Shown: positions 46,330-59,200, counted from the first letter of the stretch. The stretch is 64,000 nucleotides of DNA from Ramazzottius varieornatus (GCA_001949185.1 BDGG01000001.1:5723478-5787477); one strand, 5' to 3'. Made by a program: numbers and translations. Notes: generated by a model not told the origin, from the letters alone.

Positions 46330-47132
46330 ATGCTAAAAAGCCCTAACTTTTCGGCTGGGTCTTTAACGGATATTGGTGCCATACAAAGCCGTTATTATGC
46401 CATACCTCTGAGCCATACAAACGAAATAGATCTGTTGTTATCCGACTTCAAGCTATACTAAATTACCTGGGACGGGACGCATGATATAATGGATGGGTGA
46501 TCGGAGGGAACGCTTAGCCGATGCGTTGAGGGTATAATTCAGGGTAATGCGAGGTAATGTGTGCGGTTCCGTCAAAAAGAAGGAAAGATAACGAAACGAC
46601 AAGCATTTCTTTTTAACTTCCAAGATGTCTCATCGGAACTGTTTGATCCGAAGAGACCGAAAAATCCAAACGAGGAAGTCACGAAGTAAGAGACGGCTGG
46701 CGACAGATTTACGAGTAACTAAGAGTGGAAAGTGAGACAGTAACCTAACTTAACAGCGAGTGCATTAACTCGAACAGAAGCAGGAAACATGTTGCAGGGA
46801 AAAAAGAGCCGTGCATATCAGAAAAAATTCGATCACGGATGGACGATGATCAGTTCGAATTCAAAGCGCAAATCGCATAAAGAAGGCAAGCGCATCATAT
46901 CATTCATACGCGAACTTGATCCGTCCTCGTACGTAACGGTAGAACACAGAAAGACTGCAGAATTTATATTATACAATTATATTATCTATTATTTATTATT
47001 ATTTATTTTATACATTCCAAATTCCACAAAGTCCCCAATCGCGGAGAAAATGATTTCTTCACCGTAACTCTGTTGCACACCGGTAAAAGAAACTGGGAAT
47101 TCATCAATTTCCTTTTCCGCTCAGAAGATCAA
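46330..47132. other. A/T-rich non-coding stretch
   Basis: Includes a TTATTATTTATT-type tract near 46965-47010. No exon recognised. Confidence 0.4.
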
Positions 47133-48699
47133 TCAATGCCAGTATTCGTGATCGGAATCACCTGCCTCACTGGCGGACAGGCGGAACTGGTAGTCCTCGT
47201 ACTCCTTCATGCTGGTACAGGACGAAAACGCTTTGTACTTGTCGGTTATCTGTGAGAGACACGTACAGACGGCTGACTTGAGGTGAACCAAACAAAACGG
47301 AACGGCTTCGGGAGGAAGCGGAAGTGCCAGCTCTCCCACTGCAACCTTTCGGCCGAGGAACGATATGAGAACCGCCAGTTTCACAAGATCGTCGATCAGA
47401 CCTTGACCACGAACGTTGGCCGTTGCTTCTTCGATTTCCACGTCGTAGACTCCGGCAACGCACTCGGCGATCAGCTCGTCGAATCTAGAGTGAAACCACA
47501 TCAAGTTAGAATGGTAGTCAAACAACGTGGAAACTGAAGGACGTACTGGTGTTTTGGCATATTCCAGCTATGACGATTAGGGAACCGATCATCGATCGTC
47601 TCACGAGACTGTCGCAGCCATTCTAGCTGGACCCTCGAGTACGGTAGAATGATAGGTCGGAGTAAGAATGCCATGTGGCGGTGGACTGCAGATTCAGACA
47701 GTGGACCCTGGAAAGAGAACTTCGGCAGCGAAGCTTCAGCGCGGTCCCATACGCAAAACGAGTAAGAGAGGAAAAATGGGGGGAGTTCCGTGTCAAAAAA
47801 TGGCGGAAGTTCCCAGTATAATGTAGTCTTTTCATACTCAGCATCAAAAGGTAGGACGATATTGCAGTTCATGAAGCTGTATGTCACTTGATGTTGGACC
47901 TTGGTGATTGCCAGCCTCTCCAGCCACGACGTATAAAACCCAAAGGCGTTTCGGGCTTTGAGCATGACAACGTGTCGGAGATGCGAATTAGCCACCAGGG
48001 ATTCCAGGACCTGACTTCGAACGAAGAAGCTAGTCATTGTCCTTCCAATCATCCAAGGCTCTTGTGGACGACCTTCTCTTCCGAATTTGATAATCAGCAC
48101 TCTGCATTTGCTGAGCGCCGATCGCAGGAGTTCGATGTGGACGCTGTTGGGGTCGTTGACTGTACCAAGCGACGAGAGGAACGGAATGGGGCCTTGGTCG
48201 ATGAGCAGAACTTTGGGAAGGTTTTCCAACATGCCCCTGAACGTTCGGTCCACTCTACAGAAGCAGAAGATGGTTCGTGTACGGTTGGCCTCGTCTACCT
48301 CGGACATATCAAAGTATCATAGGGTCCCCATCACCCAACATGAGCTGCGCAGTGACGCAACAAACTTGCAGTCACTATAATGACGTCAGCCAGAACAGGT
48401 CGACTGCATTTTCCATTTTTCAGTGAAACTATCAAGAGCCTTACCTCCGCTTGTCCAGTTTGTGAAACCATCCCAAGTGCTGGAACACTTCAGCTTGTAT
48501 CATGTACGGTATGTCGTCCCATCTGACTAGCTGGGACAAGGAAGTGGTTTGCAGCTGGTCGTTGAAGAGGTACGGATCGTCTTGATCTAACATGGTCCAG
48601 CTGATCGGTAGCAGCGTAGCGCAGACTGAGATTCTGTTGGACTGCTGCCGCAATTGATCCACAGCGAAGAGTGTCGAGACTGCTACAGCTGCATCCAAT
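47133..48699 (-). CDS. Unidentified conserved-looking protein
   Basis: Exons 48699-48445 (ends at GTAAGG), about 48307-47547 (starts near M-S-E-V-D-E-A-N-R-T), and 47484-47133. The last two join cleanly in phase 2 across a 62-bp intron. The protein is about 455 residues if all three belong together; the join between the first two is unresolved, so M at 48307 may be the true start. It has many aromatic residues (W-M-I-G-R, F-Y-T-S-W-L-E-R, W-E-L-P-P-F-F) and an acidic C-terminus (D-S-D-H-E-Y-W-H). No signal peptide or known motif seen. Confidence 0.5.
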
Positions 48700-48931
48700 C
48701 TAGTTCAAACATTCTGTTTACAATGGTCCATGTCGGTATTAGAGACAAATGACGGATGTCACGGATTAGCCGTAACTTAACGCTATTTCCCTCCAAAGCT
48801 ATTTCCATGACCAGGATATCGCCCCACAGTACACCCTGGGGTGGGGAACCCAACTAAAGTCTCGGTCCCCCGGGCTCGGAGCCTGTTCAACGGACTAGAC
48901 AGTAGGCAAGCGCGGCAAACGCGCGCCAGAG
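48700..48931. other. Upstream region, no gene seen
   Basis: Short stretch before the MITE, with nothing recognised. Confidence 0.4.
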
Positions 48932-49602
48932 TAGTGATGTTCTAATATAGTAATATTATATTTAAGTAGATGATAGTAGATGGTTTGAGCATCTACTATA
49001 TTTAGTAATATTTAGTAAACAGAATGGGGCACCGCTTTCCAATATTCACATTTTGGTAGCTTGAAACTGGAAGTGCGATATTTTATTATTACTAAGTTGT
49101 CCATCATCTATAGTAAAATATATTTTAATACGGGTAACGCTACCGCTGATTCGAAAAACTGGTTGATTTGCTGAGTTCTGATGCGTGTGCGTTGGTTTCT
49201 CGATGTGCGACTACGCCTTATAAAGTGCGCCACACCATAATGATGCCTCTACAGCAGCACAGTAGGGCTACTGCAAAATAAATACCCTTAAACATCGTGC
49301 ACCTGCATACAGTCCAACACTCTAACCGGCCATATTACAGTGTGCAGGTGCAGGGTGGAAGCTGTACTACAGTGTTTTTCCTGATCTGATGGTTGTGATT
49401 CTGAATCTTCAGATCTTCCGTCGACCTCTCCGTTATTAAAATATAATTTAATAACAAACCCCGAAAGTTCTACTATAGTAATATTTTATTAAATCAGGTA
49501 GACGTTTTACTATAGTAGTGGTCACTTATTAGAACTTTGATGGACGCCGGATATTTATTTTTATTATATTAAATCTCATTAATCCATATTAGAACATCAC
49601 TA
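48932..49602. mobile_element. hAT-type MITE with 8-bp target duplication
   Basis: 671 bp. Termini are TAGTGATGTTCTAATAT in perfect inverted orientation, flanked by CGCCAGAG (48924-48931) and CGCCAGGG (49603-49610), a 7/8 match. The interior is A/T-rich with TAGTAATATT and TTTAATA repeats. No coding capacity. Confidence 0.88.
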
Positions 49603-50028
49603 CGCCAGGGCCCGAAAATCTGACGGTCCAGACTACGTGACCAGGGAAGCCTGAAGAATATCTCATGGACCAGCTTGGGGGCCCTTTCTGATACAAGGGG
49701 TCCCCCTAGCTAGTCCCCCATTATAAATCTGGACCCCTGTGTTAAATTGCCCCGAAATCCCGTGGACCGAGACTTGCTTCTACGGTTTTACCATTGCGGG
49801 CCTTAAAATCTCATGTACCACGGGTCCACAAGGAGACTGGCTGACGCGCGCTTGAAGTGCGGCGAGCACAGACCGATGGACAATGCGACCACTTGATAAT
49901 CGGTTTCGAGGGTGACCCCTAAATTATCCCTGTTCTTATTGATTTGATTGGATCCATCCAATTTGTTAATTCTCCGAATTTTCTCCCCCTTTTTTGCCAC
50001 ATTCCCTTCTCTGTTGAGCTTTTATATC

Positions 50029-50840
50029 ATGGCCATGGGAAAGAAGAAGCGCACGCCAGTGGAACCTATCATCGAGGAAGATGCCATTCCTGAGTTCGTC
50101 AGACCTCCTCAGTCCAAGATTATTGTCAAGGTGAAGTGCAGCGACGGACAGATTTTCTCCATGAAAGCTACAACTGCTCGCGTAAGAAATTTTCTCTGCT
50201 TTCATCAAAACTTCTGTCAATATTATGCTCTTTCCGCAGCAATCAAGAATAATTGGCGAGTTATTGGATGAACTAGAAGCTGCAGGAGGAGACCTAACGA
50301 AGCACAGCTTTCCGCTCCCCAAAACAATCAAATCTCGGATATTTCGAAAGGTACGGTAAGCGTTGATTACTTGATTCACTTGCCATGTGATTCGTTTGTG
50401 CTCACGCATGGCGTCACCGCGGCTGCTGCTTGTCTGGTACAACGTCATGCGTTGCTTGATATAGTAAGTGCAGTATCGTGCCAAGGTGCTTTCTTGTTGT
50501 TTAGATTTTGCCCTGGCTTCAGCACCACGCGAAGGATACTGACGCTGAGTCTTGGCAGCTGACCAAGCGTGAATCTGACATTCCTGAGTGGGATCAAGCG
50601 TTTATGCAGAGCGCGAAAGATGAGAACGTCTTTTACGATATGATGAACGCCACGGATACACTTGATATCAAAGTTTTACGGAGTCTTTGCTGTAAGTGCG
50701 TTGCTCATAGTTTGCGCGGCAAGACCGTGGAGCAGATGAGGCTGATGCTGGGCATCGAAAGTGATTTCACCCCTGAGGAAGAGGAAAGGAATAAACTGGA
50801 AATTGATTTCTTAACTCGCAGGATGAATCGGTTGCTGTGA
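50029..50840 (+). CDS. SKP1-like SCF ubiquitin ligase adaptor (divergent)
   Basis: SKP1 links cullin-1 to F-box proteins. Exons 50029-50181, 50240-50350, 50505-50840; 199 residues. After an unusual N-terminal extension of about 33 residues (K-K-K-R-T-P-V-E-P), the BTB/POZ part has I-V-K-V-K-C-S-D-G-Q-I-F-S and P-L-P-K-T-I-K-S. The C-terminal helical part has D-I-P-E-W-D-Q-A-F-M, L-D-I-K-V-L, G-K-T-V-E-Q-M-R and F-T-P-E-E-E. It ends T-R-R-M-N-R-L-L and lacks the usual N-x-W-C-E tail that contacts F-boxes. Start chosen at the first ATG; M at 50035 is an alternative. Convergent with VPS45 (412 bp apart). Confidence 0.88.
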
Positions 50841-51252
50841 GTTCTTTTTGCTTCTCGGTCGACTGCTGTACTTCGGCTTCTAACATGCTCTTGTATAGTT
50901 TGATTTCTAATTTTTCTAGTAGTTTTTTATTAGTAGCAAGGTATTGCTAACATCCAAAGGGTAGTTCGAGTATCGAGTGTTTGGTAGTGTTTGTCATTCC
51001 ACCTGGTGCATCCCTTTCCGGATGAATTCCTCCACGGAAACAGAAACTTCAATTTGGTAAAGCGTCGTACAGAAAATCTAGACGATTTTGCACTGGTCTG
51101 CAACGTTTCATTTCATGAGTAAAACTGTCCATCTGTCATGTGCGAATCACAAACCAAAAATGTGCTAGCAGCAACGTGGAATTAGCAAAGAAAAAGGCGT
51201 AAAATCAACAAAGACAAGACAGTGTAAAACAATGCATTGGACAATCTTGAGA

Positions 51253-53771
51253 TCAGACCAGATCGGAGTTCCATATTTCTTCCAGAAAACTGTAAAGAAG
51301 AAAAATCCATCACGAACCTGATTAGAAGAACGAGTGTAGTAAATATGACAAATAACCTTTTTGCATTATGTATCGTCGTTCCACCGATACAGACCCTGCA
51401 GGAAGGGTTCGCTTTGTTCAGCTCGTGAATTGCGAAAGCTTCTTCGTAAGTCATCCCGCCCAATATAAAAACAAAGACATCCTGCGGCCTCTCCCGCATT
51501 TGTGCACCACCCAAAAATGGATAGCTAGCTTCTTTCAGCCGGTTCTTGACCAGCTGATCGACTAGATCCTTCACTAACGGTGCGTGCTGCGTGTAAATAT
51601 TCTCCACGCCCTGATGGAGAAAACCCACGAAATCAGCCAAGAGAAAAACTCCTTCCGTTGAAAAGATAGGAAAACGAGTTTAAGAACGGATCCCGAAACC
51701 GCAATGAGAATTTACCCGAATGCCTTTGGCTAATCGTCGCATGAAAGCATTCGCACTGACTGTTTCGCTGTGGAAAAGGTCAGTGAGGCGGAAGCGAGCG
51801 CCTCCAAAGCGGATGAGCTTGTCGGACAGCTGCAGCCATCGATCTGGTGCACCCTTCCTCCTCAACAGCTCTGTAAATGTGTGCGAATCTCTCGCCGGAT
51901 CCCTTTCGAAACGCAGGTTGTACAGCAGGACCAGTCGCAAGGCATCCAGAGTGGTCACTTTGGGATTCGTGATGACTTGGCGCATTCTCTACAACAAAAA
52001 ACTACCTCATCAAACTACTCCGTTTTACCAACGCTACAGTGGCCAAAATACCCTACTGCAGTGCATCACTAGAATATTATTGGTTTCATTGTGATTTCCA
52101 CTAAAAAAGCCAATATGGTTGTTTACCTGTACGCACTCCGCATGGTCCAAATGTCCAGCGACCAGCTCTTGTTCAAGTTCGGACACTTGTAGGAGATCGT
52201 TCTGCGCAGTTAATCGCGATAGTTCGCCAACCAACGTCACGTGCTTCGATACCGCACCGGAAATCTTCTTGAACTGGGGATAATTTTCTATAAAATTCTG
52301 AAAAACAAAGCCGGAATGATGAACGCCATTAAAGTATCCTATGGTCAAGAAAACAATTAGGCAGACTGATGAAGGAAAGTATATACTTTCATGTCGGTAA
52401 CGGATTCAACTTTGGCGTGCATTTTGGCTTTGGTCTGGTACTCTTCCATCAGCTGCTTGATACTCATGGCGATTTCACCAAAATTACTATATTTGTTCGC
52501 GGAGTAGAACTCGTCAGACTCTGACGAAAGGACAACTTCTTGCATTTCTCGCGAAACATTGGGGACATCGGCTAAACTGACACGGTTGTTGTTGATGCCA
52601 AGAAGTTCATGGACCATTGCCTGATATGTCCACTGCAATCAACACAACAAGTTGACGGTAAATACTTTGAGAACTGGAAGGTTGTGGTTCCTGCCTGGTT
52701 TAAAAGAGGAGACACGGAGTCTTCTCTTCTGTCCAGTATCAGAAGGACAGGTTGAGGTCCATTACTCCGAAAGTCGAACAGTGCGGACTCTTTGGCCATT
52801 AACTGTCGTACACGCTCCGCTAGTCGATGTGCCATTTCGGAGGAGTTCTGGTACCGTATTGCAGGTGCTTTCTTGAGGGCGAGTAAAGCCGAGCTCAGGC
52901 CTTGCATGACTCGATTCAGAGTTTCAGGGACCCAGTTGAACTCGTGGTAGACATTGGGAATGTTCAGGTGGAAGACGTGCGGACTCACAGCCAAGTAATC
53001 TGCGTAGAATTCCTGGGATAAGGAAAAACGAGTCAGCTTCAGGACGTGAAGGTAGAACTGAGATTAGCTATAATTATAAGGACGAAGGAATACTTCGGGG
53101 AGCTCGAAAGTGAAAACTTCAGCATAGCGGCGCATGACGTTACGAAGTACGGTTAATAAGTCGGCTCACACGAAAACGTACTGCGCCGCTATAACAGGTA
53201 AGAAATATCGATAATACTGTATTTGTTATTTTACCTGAATCTCCTTAACGATTTCTTGCTCGTCGCATTCGGCTAGCTGCTTGATGTCCGTCTTAGGAAT
53301 GATATTACTGAAGTCTAAAAAAGCATATCTATGTTCGAACAAAAGTCCACTAAAGTGTGAGGGGGAATAAAACCATACAGACGTAGTAGCTGCCGTATTT
53401 GGGATGCTTGAATTCGTGGCAAAGCGCTTCGACATTCTCCCTTGTCGGTCGCACGAAACAGATGCATTTCAGATGCTTCATCAGTTCTCGGTTTGCGCCG
53501 GCATCGATCCGCTCGAAAAGGTACACTTCTTTGCGCAGAATCTCGGACTGGGAGTAAACTACACTGACCACGGAGATCTACAACAAAATCTCAAAAAGAA
53601 CCTTAGGCTTCGGAATGAGTCGGGCAGAGTCGCAAAGACGATCAACTTGCCTACCGTTTCCTTATCCATAAGCAGAACTTTCATGCCCGGACCAGACTCG
53701 TCAATCATCTTGTTGATATACATTCGCACGGCCAAGAGAAGGTCCATGATGGCGGAGGACTGAGATGCCAA
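51253..53771 (-). CDS. VPS45: VPS45, Sec1/Munc18-family vacuolar/endosomal SNARE regulator
   Basis: Binds syntaxin-16/Tlg2-type SNAREs at trans-Golgi and endosomes. Exons: 53771-53655, 53577-53379, 53314-53235, 53012-52695, 52632-52387, 52297-52127, 51988-51716, 51610-51357, 51289-51253; phases agree; about 565 residues. Family blocks include [71 protein letters not shown] and G-G-T-T-I-H-N. The intron after exon 4 (52694 down to 52633) begins GC instead of GT. Residues before M at 53747 may be a short extension. Confidence 0.95.
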
Positions 53772-54444
53772 AGATGTTCCAGCTGTTCCGAAAATCCGAC
53801 AAGGGACGTATCTTCCCTTTGCTCAGAGTCTCAGACAGAGACAGTGGTCACGGTTACGCCCAGAACATCACGAACTCTTTTCAACTGCAGGTAACGACTT
53901 GGGAGTTCGGCGTCTGTTTACAGGAGGGCAGAATCACGAAGCATTCCAGGAAGGCAAAGAGAATGGAGAAGGATATACGATCATGCGGGATTCGGGGATC
54001 AACAAACCACCCCGGAGACGGTAATTGTATGTGTATATCGTGAGGATGACAGTTTATCAGGTGAGGTAATGATGCATAACATAACATACGTCTTACCCAG
54101 CTGTTGCTTGCTGATTTGTTTTTCTTTGTCAAAGCCACTCCACAGAGTCGACTAGATTATCGTTTTGATAGACGATCGCGATCGACGTAAGTCTACTTTC
54201 CGTTTCCGGTAAACCAACAGTGACTGTGTTGGCGATAGCATAGACGATTACCAGTTTGAGGAACTGGACAAGAAAGACGTACCTTGGCGCCCCAGGTGAG
54301 CAAGCTCACACTAGCAGTCTATTGGCTTCAACTGTTTTCATTCCGTGTTCCTTCCACTATCGAGTGTTGTTTTGTTGGCAGATTTTTCTTTCCTGAGTTT
54401 CCGTGATATTCTTCACCTCCTGGGGGATACCTCACGGCGCCATT
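53772..54444. other. Divergent upstream region, VPS45 / secreted protein
   Basis: About 670 bp, presumably two promoters. An open frame here has no features. Confidence 0.45.
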
Positions 54445-56032
54445 ATGGACTCCCGATCGGGTTTTATTGCCATACTTGTTTTGGTTGTTCAAGGTTGTCT
54501 TTCAGCTGCACGTAAGTTTCTAAATCAATCAACAATCAAGTTTGCAGGTATGGAGTTTTTGCCCAGCTCATCCACGTTAACTCAATTTCCGCAGAGGACG
54601 ATACTTCTTTGGGAGGTCGAAAAATACCTCTAGTCCGTGAGGAAGCCTTCTTTACTGGTAGGGACAAGAAAATTTACAAGTTCTTACGATTAGACTGCAA
54701 GAAGCCTGTGATATGGCTGACTTCCGGTTCGCACATTTCAGGTTCTCCATTAACATTAATAACATCTTTCGCCTTTCGGGGTTTTTTTTGCAGAAAGTGG
54801 TGATGGTGGTACTGACTTGATGGGCATTGACTTCACCGTCCAATACTTCTGCATGTTCTTCAGCAACTCTTCGTACGCCTGTAAAAGCGACTGTCTCGAC
54901 GGAACGAACCTCTTCACCCGCAACGTTCCCGACAAGCCCGACCTGAAATACACCGATCTGAACTGCTCGATAGACATCCCACCCACCGGTGCCGTATGGC
55001 GGGGCCAGCAGGGGATCCTCAAGAACAGCTACGTCGATCGAACCATTAAGCCTCCTTACATTGTGGCCACCTGTGCCTTCTACACTTCCGGCTGGTACGA
55101 ATGCCAGGGTGTGGCTGACTGTTCGGCCGGCAACGTGGGTTTTTTGACTTGTGCTGGCAGCGCTCCATGGAGAGGGTACTACCAAGGGACAGCCGAGCAT
55201 GGTTTCACGGGAAACATTACGGCGGAAGCTATGAACGCACCACCGATGATGAACCCATCAGGACCATCGCCGGTCCAGCCTGGTAGACCAGGTCCTGGCG
55301 ATATGCCTCCAACTCGCGTCCCGTTGACCAGCCCAACAGGTACATCGTTTATAGAACTATGAATTTTACGTTAAGCGATACATTTCGTCGTGAAGTTCTC
55401 ACAAGCGAGAGGGCGTTTACATCGAGCCACTTCAAGTTCGCTGGTAGTGGCACAATTTGTACCAGTTTTGTACCAGCGGATGCGCGACATCATCAGAGCG
55501 CGATTGAATTTTCCATGTGACGCATCTTGTTCTGGTGTTAGTATCGAGAGGTGCGCCACAACTGGCCGAGTAGTACGGTTTCCATCGGAGTTGAACTCTA
55601 AACTCGGCTTATGTCTTTGCAGGTGTTGCCAAGAAGGTTGTGGCGTCCTGCGAGAAGTTTGCCGAGACGGACAGCTCTTGTTACAGTGTGGCAAAGTCCT
55701 GCGGTACTATTGCTGGAAAGAGAAGCTGCAACAGCAAGCACGTGCCCATCAGGCCGAGAAACGACGAGCTGTATCGTATTTTTGGTAAGTGTTCTTCTGA
55801 ACTGAATCTGCGAATCTGTCGCGACGTTTTGTTATTTCTTTTCGTTATAGATTTAGTGGTGTCATCCTTGGAGGAAAGTTCGGTGGCGAAGGCCGCGGAC
55901 ATTGTAGCCCAGTGTCACTTCTACGATAACCGTGAGTACACTTGTGGTTTCCCTTTTGCTGCGGACTTCAGACAGTCCCCTTCATTCAGCCTTCGACCAA
56001 CCACTGGCACTTTCTACCGGGCTTCTTACTAA
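54445..56032 (+). CDS. Secreted cysteine-rich protein, family not recognised
   Basis: Exons 54445-54511, 54595-54657, 54794-55339, 55623-55784, 55851-56032; all phases agree; about 340 residues. Signal peptide: F-I-A-I-L-V-L-V-V-Q-G-C-L-S-A-A. The mature part has about 18 cysteines, with a block Y-F-C-M-F-F-S-N-S-S-Y-A-C-K-S-D-C, then C-A-F-Y-T-S-G-W-Y-E-C and D-C-S-A-G-N-V. A Pro/Gly/Met linker follows (P-S-G-P-S-P-V-Q-P-G-R-P-G-P-G), then a second Cys block (V-A-S-C-E-K-F, S-S-C-Y-S-V-A-K-S-C-G). No transmembrane or GPI signal. Probably extracellular; function unknown. Intron 4 (55340-55622) has a weak hairpin copy. Confidence 0.75.
55511..55563. repeat. GGCGCAC palindromic element, copy 9 (weak)
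   Basis: CCATGTGACGCATC facing GAGGTGCGCCACAACTGG, inside intron 55340-55622 (283 bp). More diverged than the others. Confidence 0.5.
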
Positions 56033-56254
56033 CTTGCTGAAACTTTCCTACCGTAAAGTACTTCTTCCGAACCAGTCTGAGCACTGAGTTACCTTCTTCG
56101 TTTCAGAATCTGATGCCTGTGAAAATTGACACTTAATGGTTTACGTTTTTAAACTCAAACAGAAGGAAAAGAAAGACGAGTTACAAGCAGGAAGTAACAG
56201 ACGAGTGGACTGACTGAACAATAAAGTCTAGCTAGGAAATGTCGCGGGAAGGAG

Positions 56255-59200
56255 TCACCGCGAAGCGGACTTTTTTGCATCGTCAGGGGAGCACCTGTAA
56301 AAAGAGGCCAATTCGGTGACAGAAGGACTAACTCGTTGTTGGGACTTCCTGCTTACGTGAGGTATCCGTTTCTTCAGCTTCCGCTTCGACAGAGACCGTA
56401 GATTATAAATTCTCTTCATCGGCCTGGGTCGAGCAGTTGGCTCAGTCGAGACAGACGTCTTCGCCAAAGGTGGCGTTCTTCTCACCGCACTAGTGCTCGG
56501 AAGTGATCCGGTCGACGTGACTGTCGAAGCGGTCGTTGAATGGATGGTGGAACTGTTGATAGCGCTGGTGAAATGCCTCAGCGACATCTTGGTGATATTC
56601 GGTGAAGGTGCTACTTCCTCTTCGTCCTGCGGGACGAACTCTGTCAAGTCAAGACCCTGGTCTGTCATTTCCGTCGTCTTCGAGGCCTTAGGGATGTTGC
56701 GGTCTGAAGGTACTATTGATATCGAGAATGGTGAACCTGTGCGGACTCCGTTCTCTGCTTGGTTGGTCCTGCTTTCGTGCTCGTGTAAAGAAGTGTCAGA
56801 GCTCATGGCCGTTTGCTCCATTAGCAAACTTCCGCCATCATCGGCCTTAGTAGCTAGGGACTTTGACTTTCTGAGTGATTTGTTGGACTGATTGCTCGAT
56901 TTTGATTGAAGCATTGTTTTACTTCCGGTCGGCGTTCTTGTGTCTTTGGCCATGTTGGTTCGGCTCCGGCTGGAAGAACCCAGCACGGCCTTATCACGGC
57001 TCACTGAAGGCCGTGCTGGGGTTACAGGTAACGGTGGCTGAGGTTCTTCGACGCCTGTTGATTCGTCGTCATCGGGAAGATCAATTGGCTGTGAATCGTC
57101 TGGAGATGGGTTCATCTGTCGTCGCTCTGGCGAGAATGTGGGCTGTGAACTCTGGTTAGCCCTCCGTATGCGATCGGTAATGGAGGTAGGAACGTCGATT
57201 TCCGCAGGAAGGACTTCTTGTGAGAGACTTGGCTGGACACTAATGGCTCCATAACTGTCCTGCGGATGTATGACAGTAGTTCTTGTAGGAATAGGTATCT
57301 GAGGAAAAGAAGTAGGAAGGAAAGACTGAGAAGTTTGCAGCTGGGTGGGCGCGACGGAATTCAGGAACTCTTCTTCGCTCGGCGATAAGAACGCCAGCCG
57401 GGCACAGTTTTGGATGGACTCTGTCGACGAAGCTCCAGACAAAGCCTAAAAATTCCGCAGTGAATAAAAAATCTTGTCCATGAGAGCGAGCTAGAACATT
57501 ATAGGGCTCTAAGAATAGCTGTCATGAATTCTCAAAATGTGCTTTTGTGCCAGCAAACTGGACCTGGAAGTAACATTGTCAGGTATTTACCACTCCAATC
57601 CGATTGCGGACATTGTCTCCCTCCTGGAGCGAAACAGCGCTGGAAGACTGACTCTGGCCAAGATCGACTTCCTACGATTGAACGGAGGTTAAAGGTAGAA
57701 ATTCCGCTCATACACAGTGAGAAAAAAGGTGTAGATATCTTTTTGCGGCAATTCTCAAAATGAATATTACCGGTCCGTTTCCTCGAATGTAAACCCGGAT
57801 GTAGCCTCCGCTTCCCTGCTCGTGTATTCTAGCTAACTGCTCCTCGATAACGTCGAGCTGTTGGAGTACTGTACTTTCTTCTACGGAAATCCAGTCAACA
57901 GATAAGTTATATCGATAAGAATGCTGAGCTTCAGAAGTCATCCCACAGAAATTATAAGCATCGAACGTGGATAGACTGACCAACACCGACAGATTTTCAA
58001 AACTTTAATTTGTTTTCGATAATTAAGGCCCATACCCAAAACTTCCTTCCATGGTGCACCGGACAGCGAAGGGATACTGTCCAGAGCAAAAATTGCCCAC
58101 TAGTTTCCATGGTTTGGTAAGAAAAACAATCGCCACAAATGGCCCACAATGGCGACAGAAAGAATTCCTGGGGAAAACACAGCTGTGCCGAAACAGATCT
58201 CGAAGAATGCGTATAACTTAAGTTGTCAAAACTGTCTGTCAACAGCGTGAAAGACGAAATTTGAAAACTACAAGAACACACCACTTGAAACTTGAAAACT
58301 ATCCGTATCATCACTGTCGGAAAAAGGCTCTTCGAACTTGTAAAACCCCAAATAACTAAAATTTTTGGACTGCGGATTCAGCGCAGGAATCTGCGACATC
58401 TGGCGCCCAGTTCTGAAATTATAGATAGATCTCGCACTTGCAAGGTTCGCCCAGAGTTAGTGGAGCCAATCCCAGATCTTTCCGTAAGTGCGTCTGATTT
58501 CTGGTAACGACGTCGTCGAACGCAACCCGCAGAACATCAGTCGTTCTCTGTCGCCAACTCTGCCCCCGTGCCTCCCTCCATCTGTCGCCGCCAAAGCAGT
58601 AGCAGTACTCCTTTGTTAATTCTGCAAACATCAAGAAATCGGGCATGCTGAAAAATACGCGCTGTTTCAAAGTGAGGTACGCACGGTAAATCACTTCCAG
58701 CTTGGTCTGGTTTAAACAGACGTCCTCGAACTGGGCTGCTGCAGCGTCCTTGTTGGCTGCGCAATGGAGCAGTTCCTCAGTCGAAAACATCCAACTCAGG
58801 GCTGCCCTGTATCAATACCAATGACAATCAACCCACTTGGTCAGAAATATGGCCGCCTCCAGACGGATAATGGGAGGCCATCAGACAACCTCGGGATGAT
58901 CGTCATCTCGAGTGGCGCATATTTCCAGCCACCAATGAAGAAAACTGCGCCACTTGAGACAGCGTTCATGCAGAGACTGTCGGCCGGCCTTTAAAATCCC
59001 AACGATTACTGCTTACCCAATAGCCTCCTTCCAAGAAGACTGGGCAAACATGGCAGTCTACAAAATGGAACCGAAATTCAAGTATCCTCCAAACGTCCGA
59101 AGTAATACAAAGGAAAGACGAGCTTCGTCAAATACCGTACCCGTAGATCATCGATCCGGACCATGCCAATGACCGGCGAGCTGATTTCCTCCGGGTAAGA

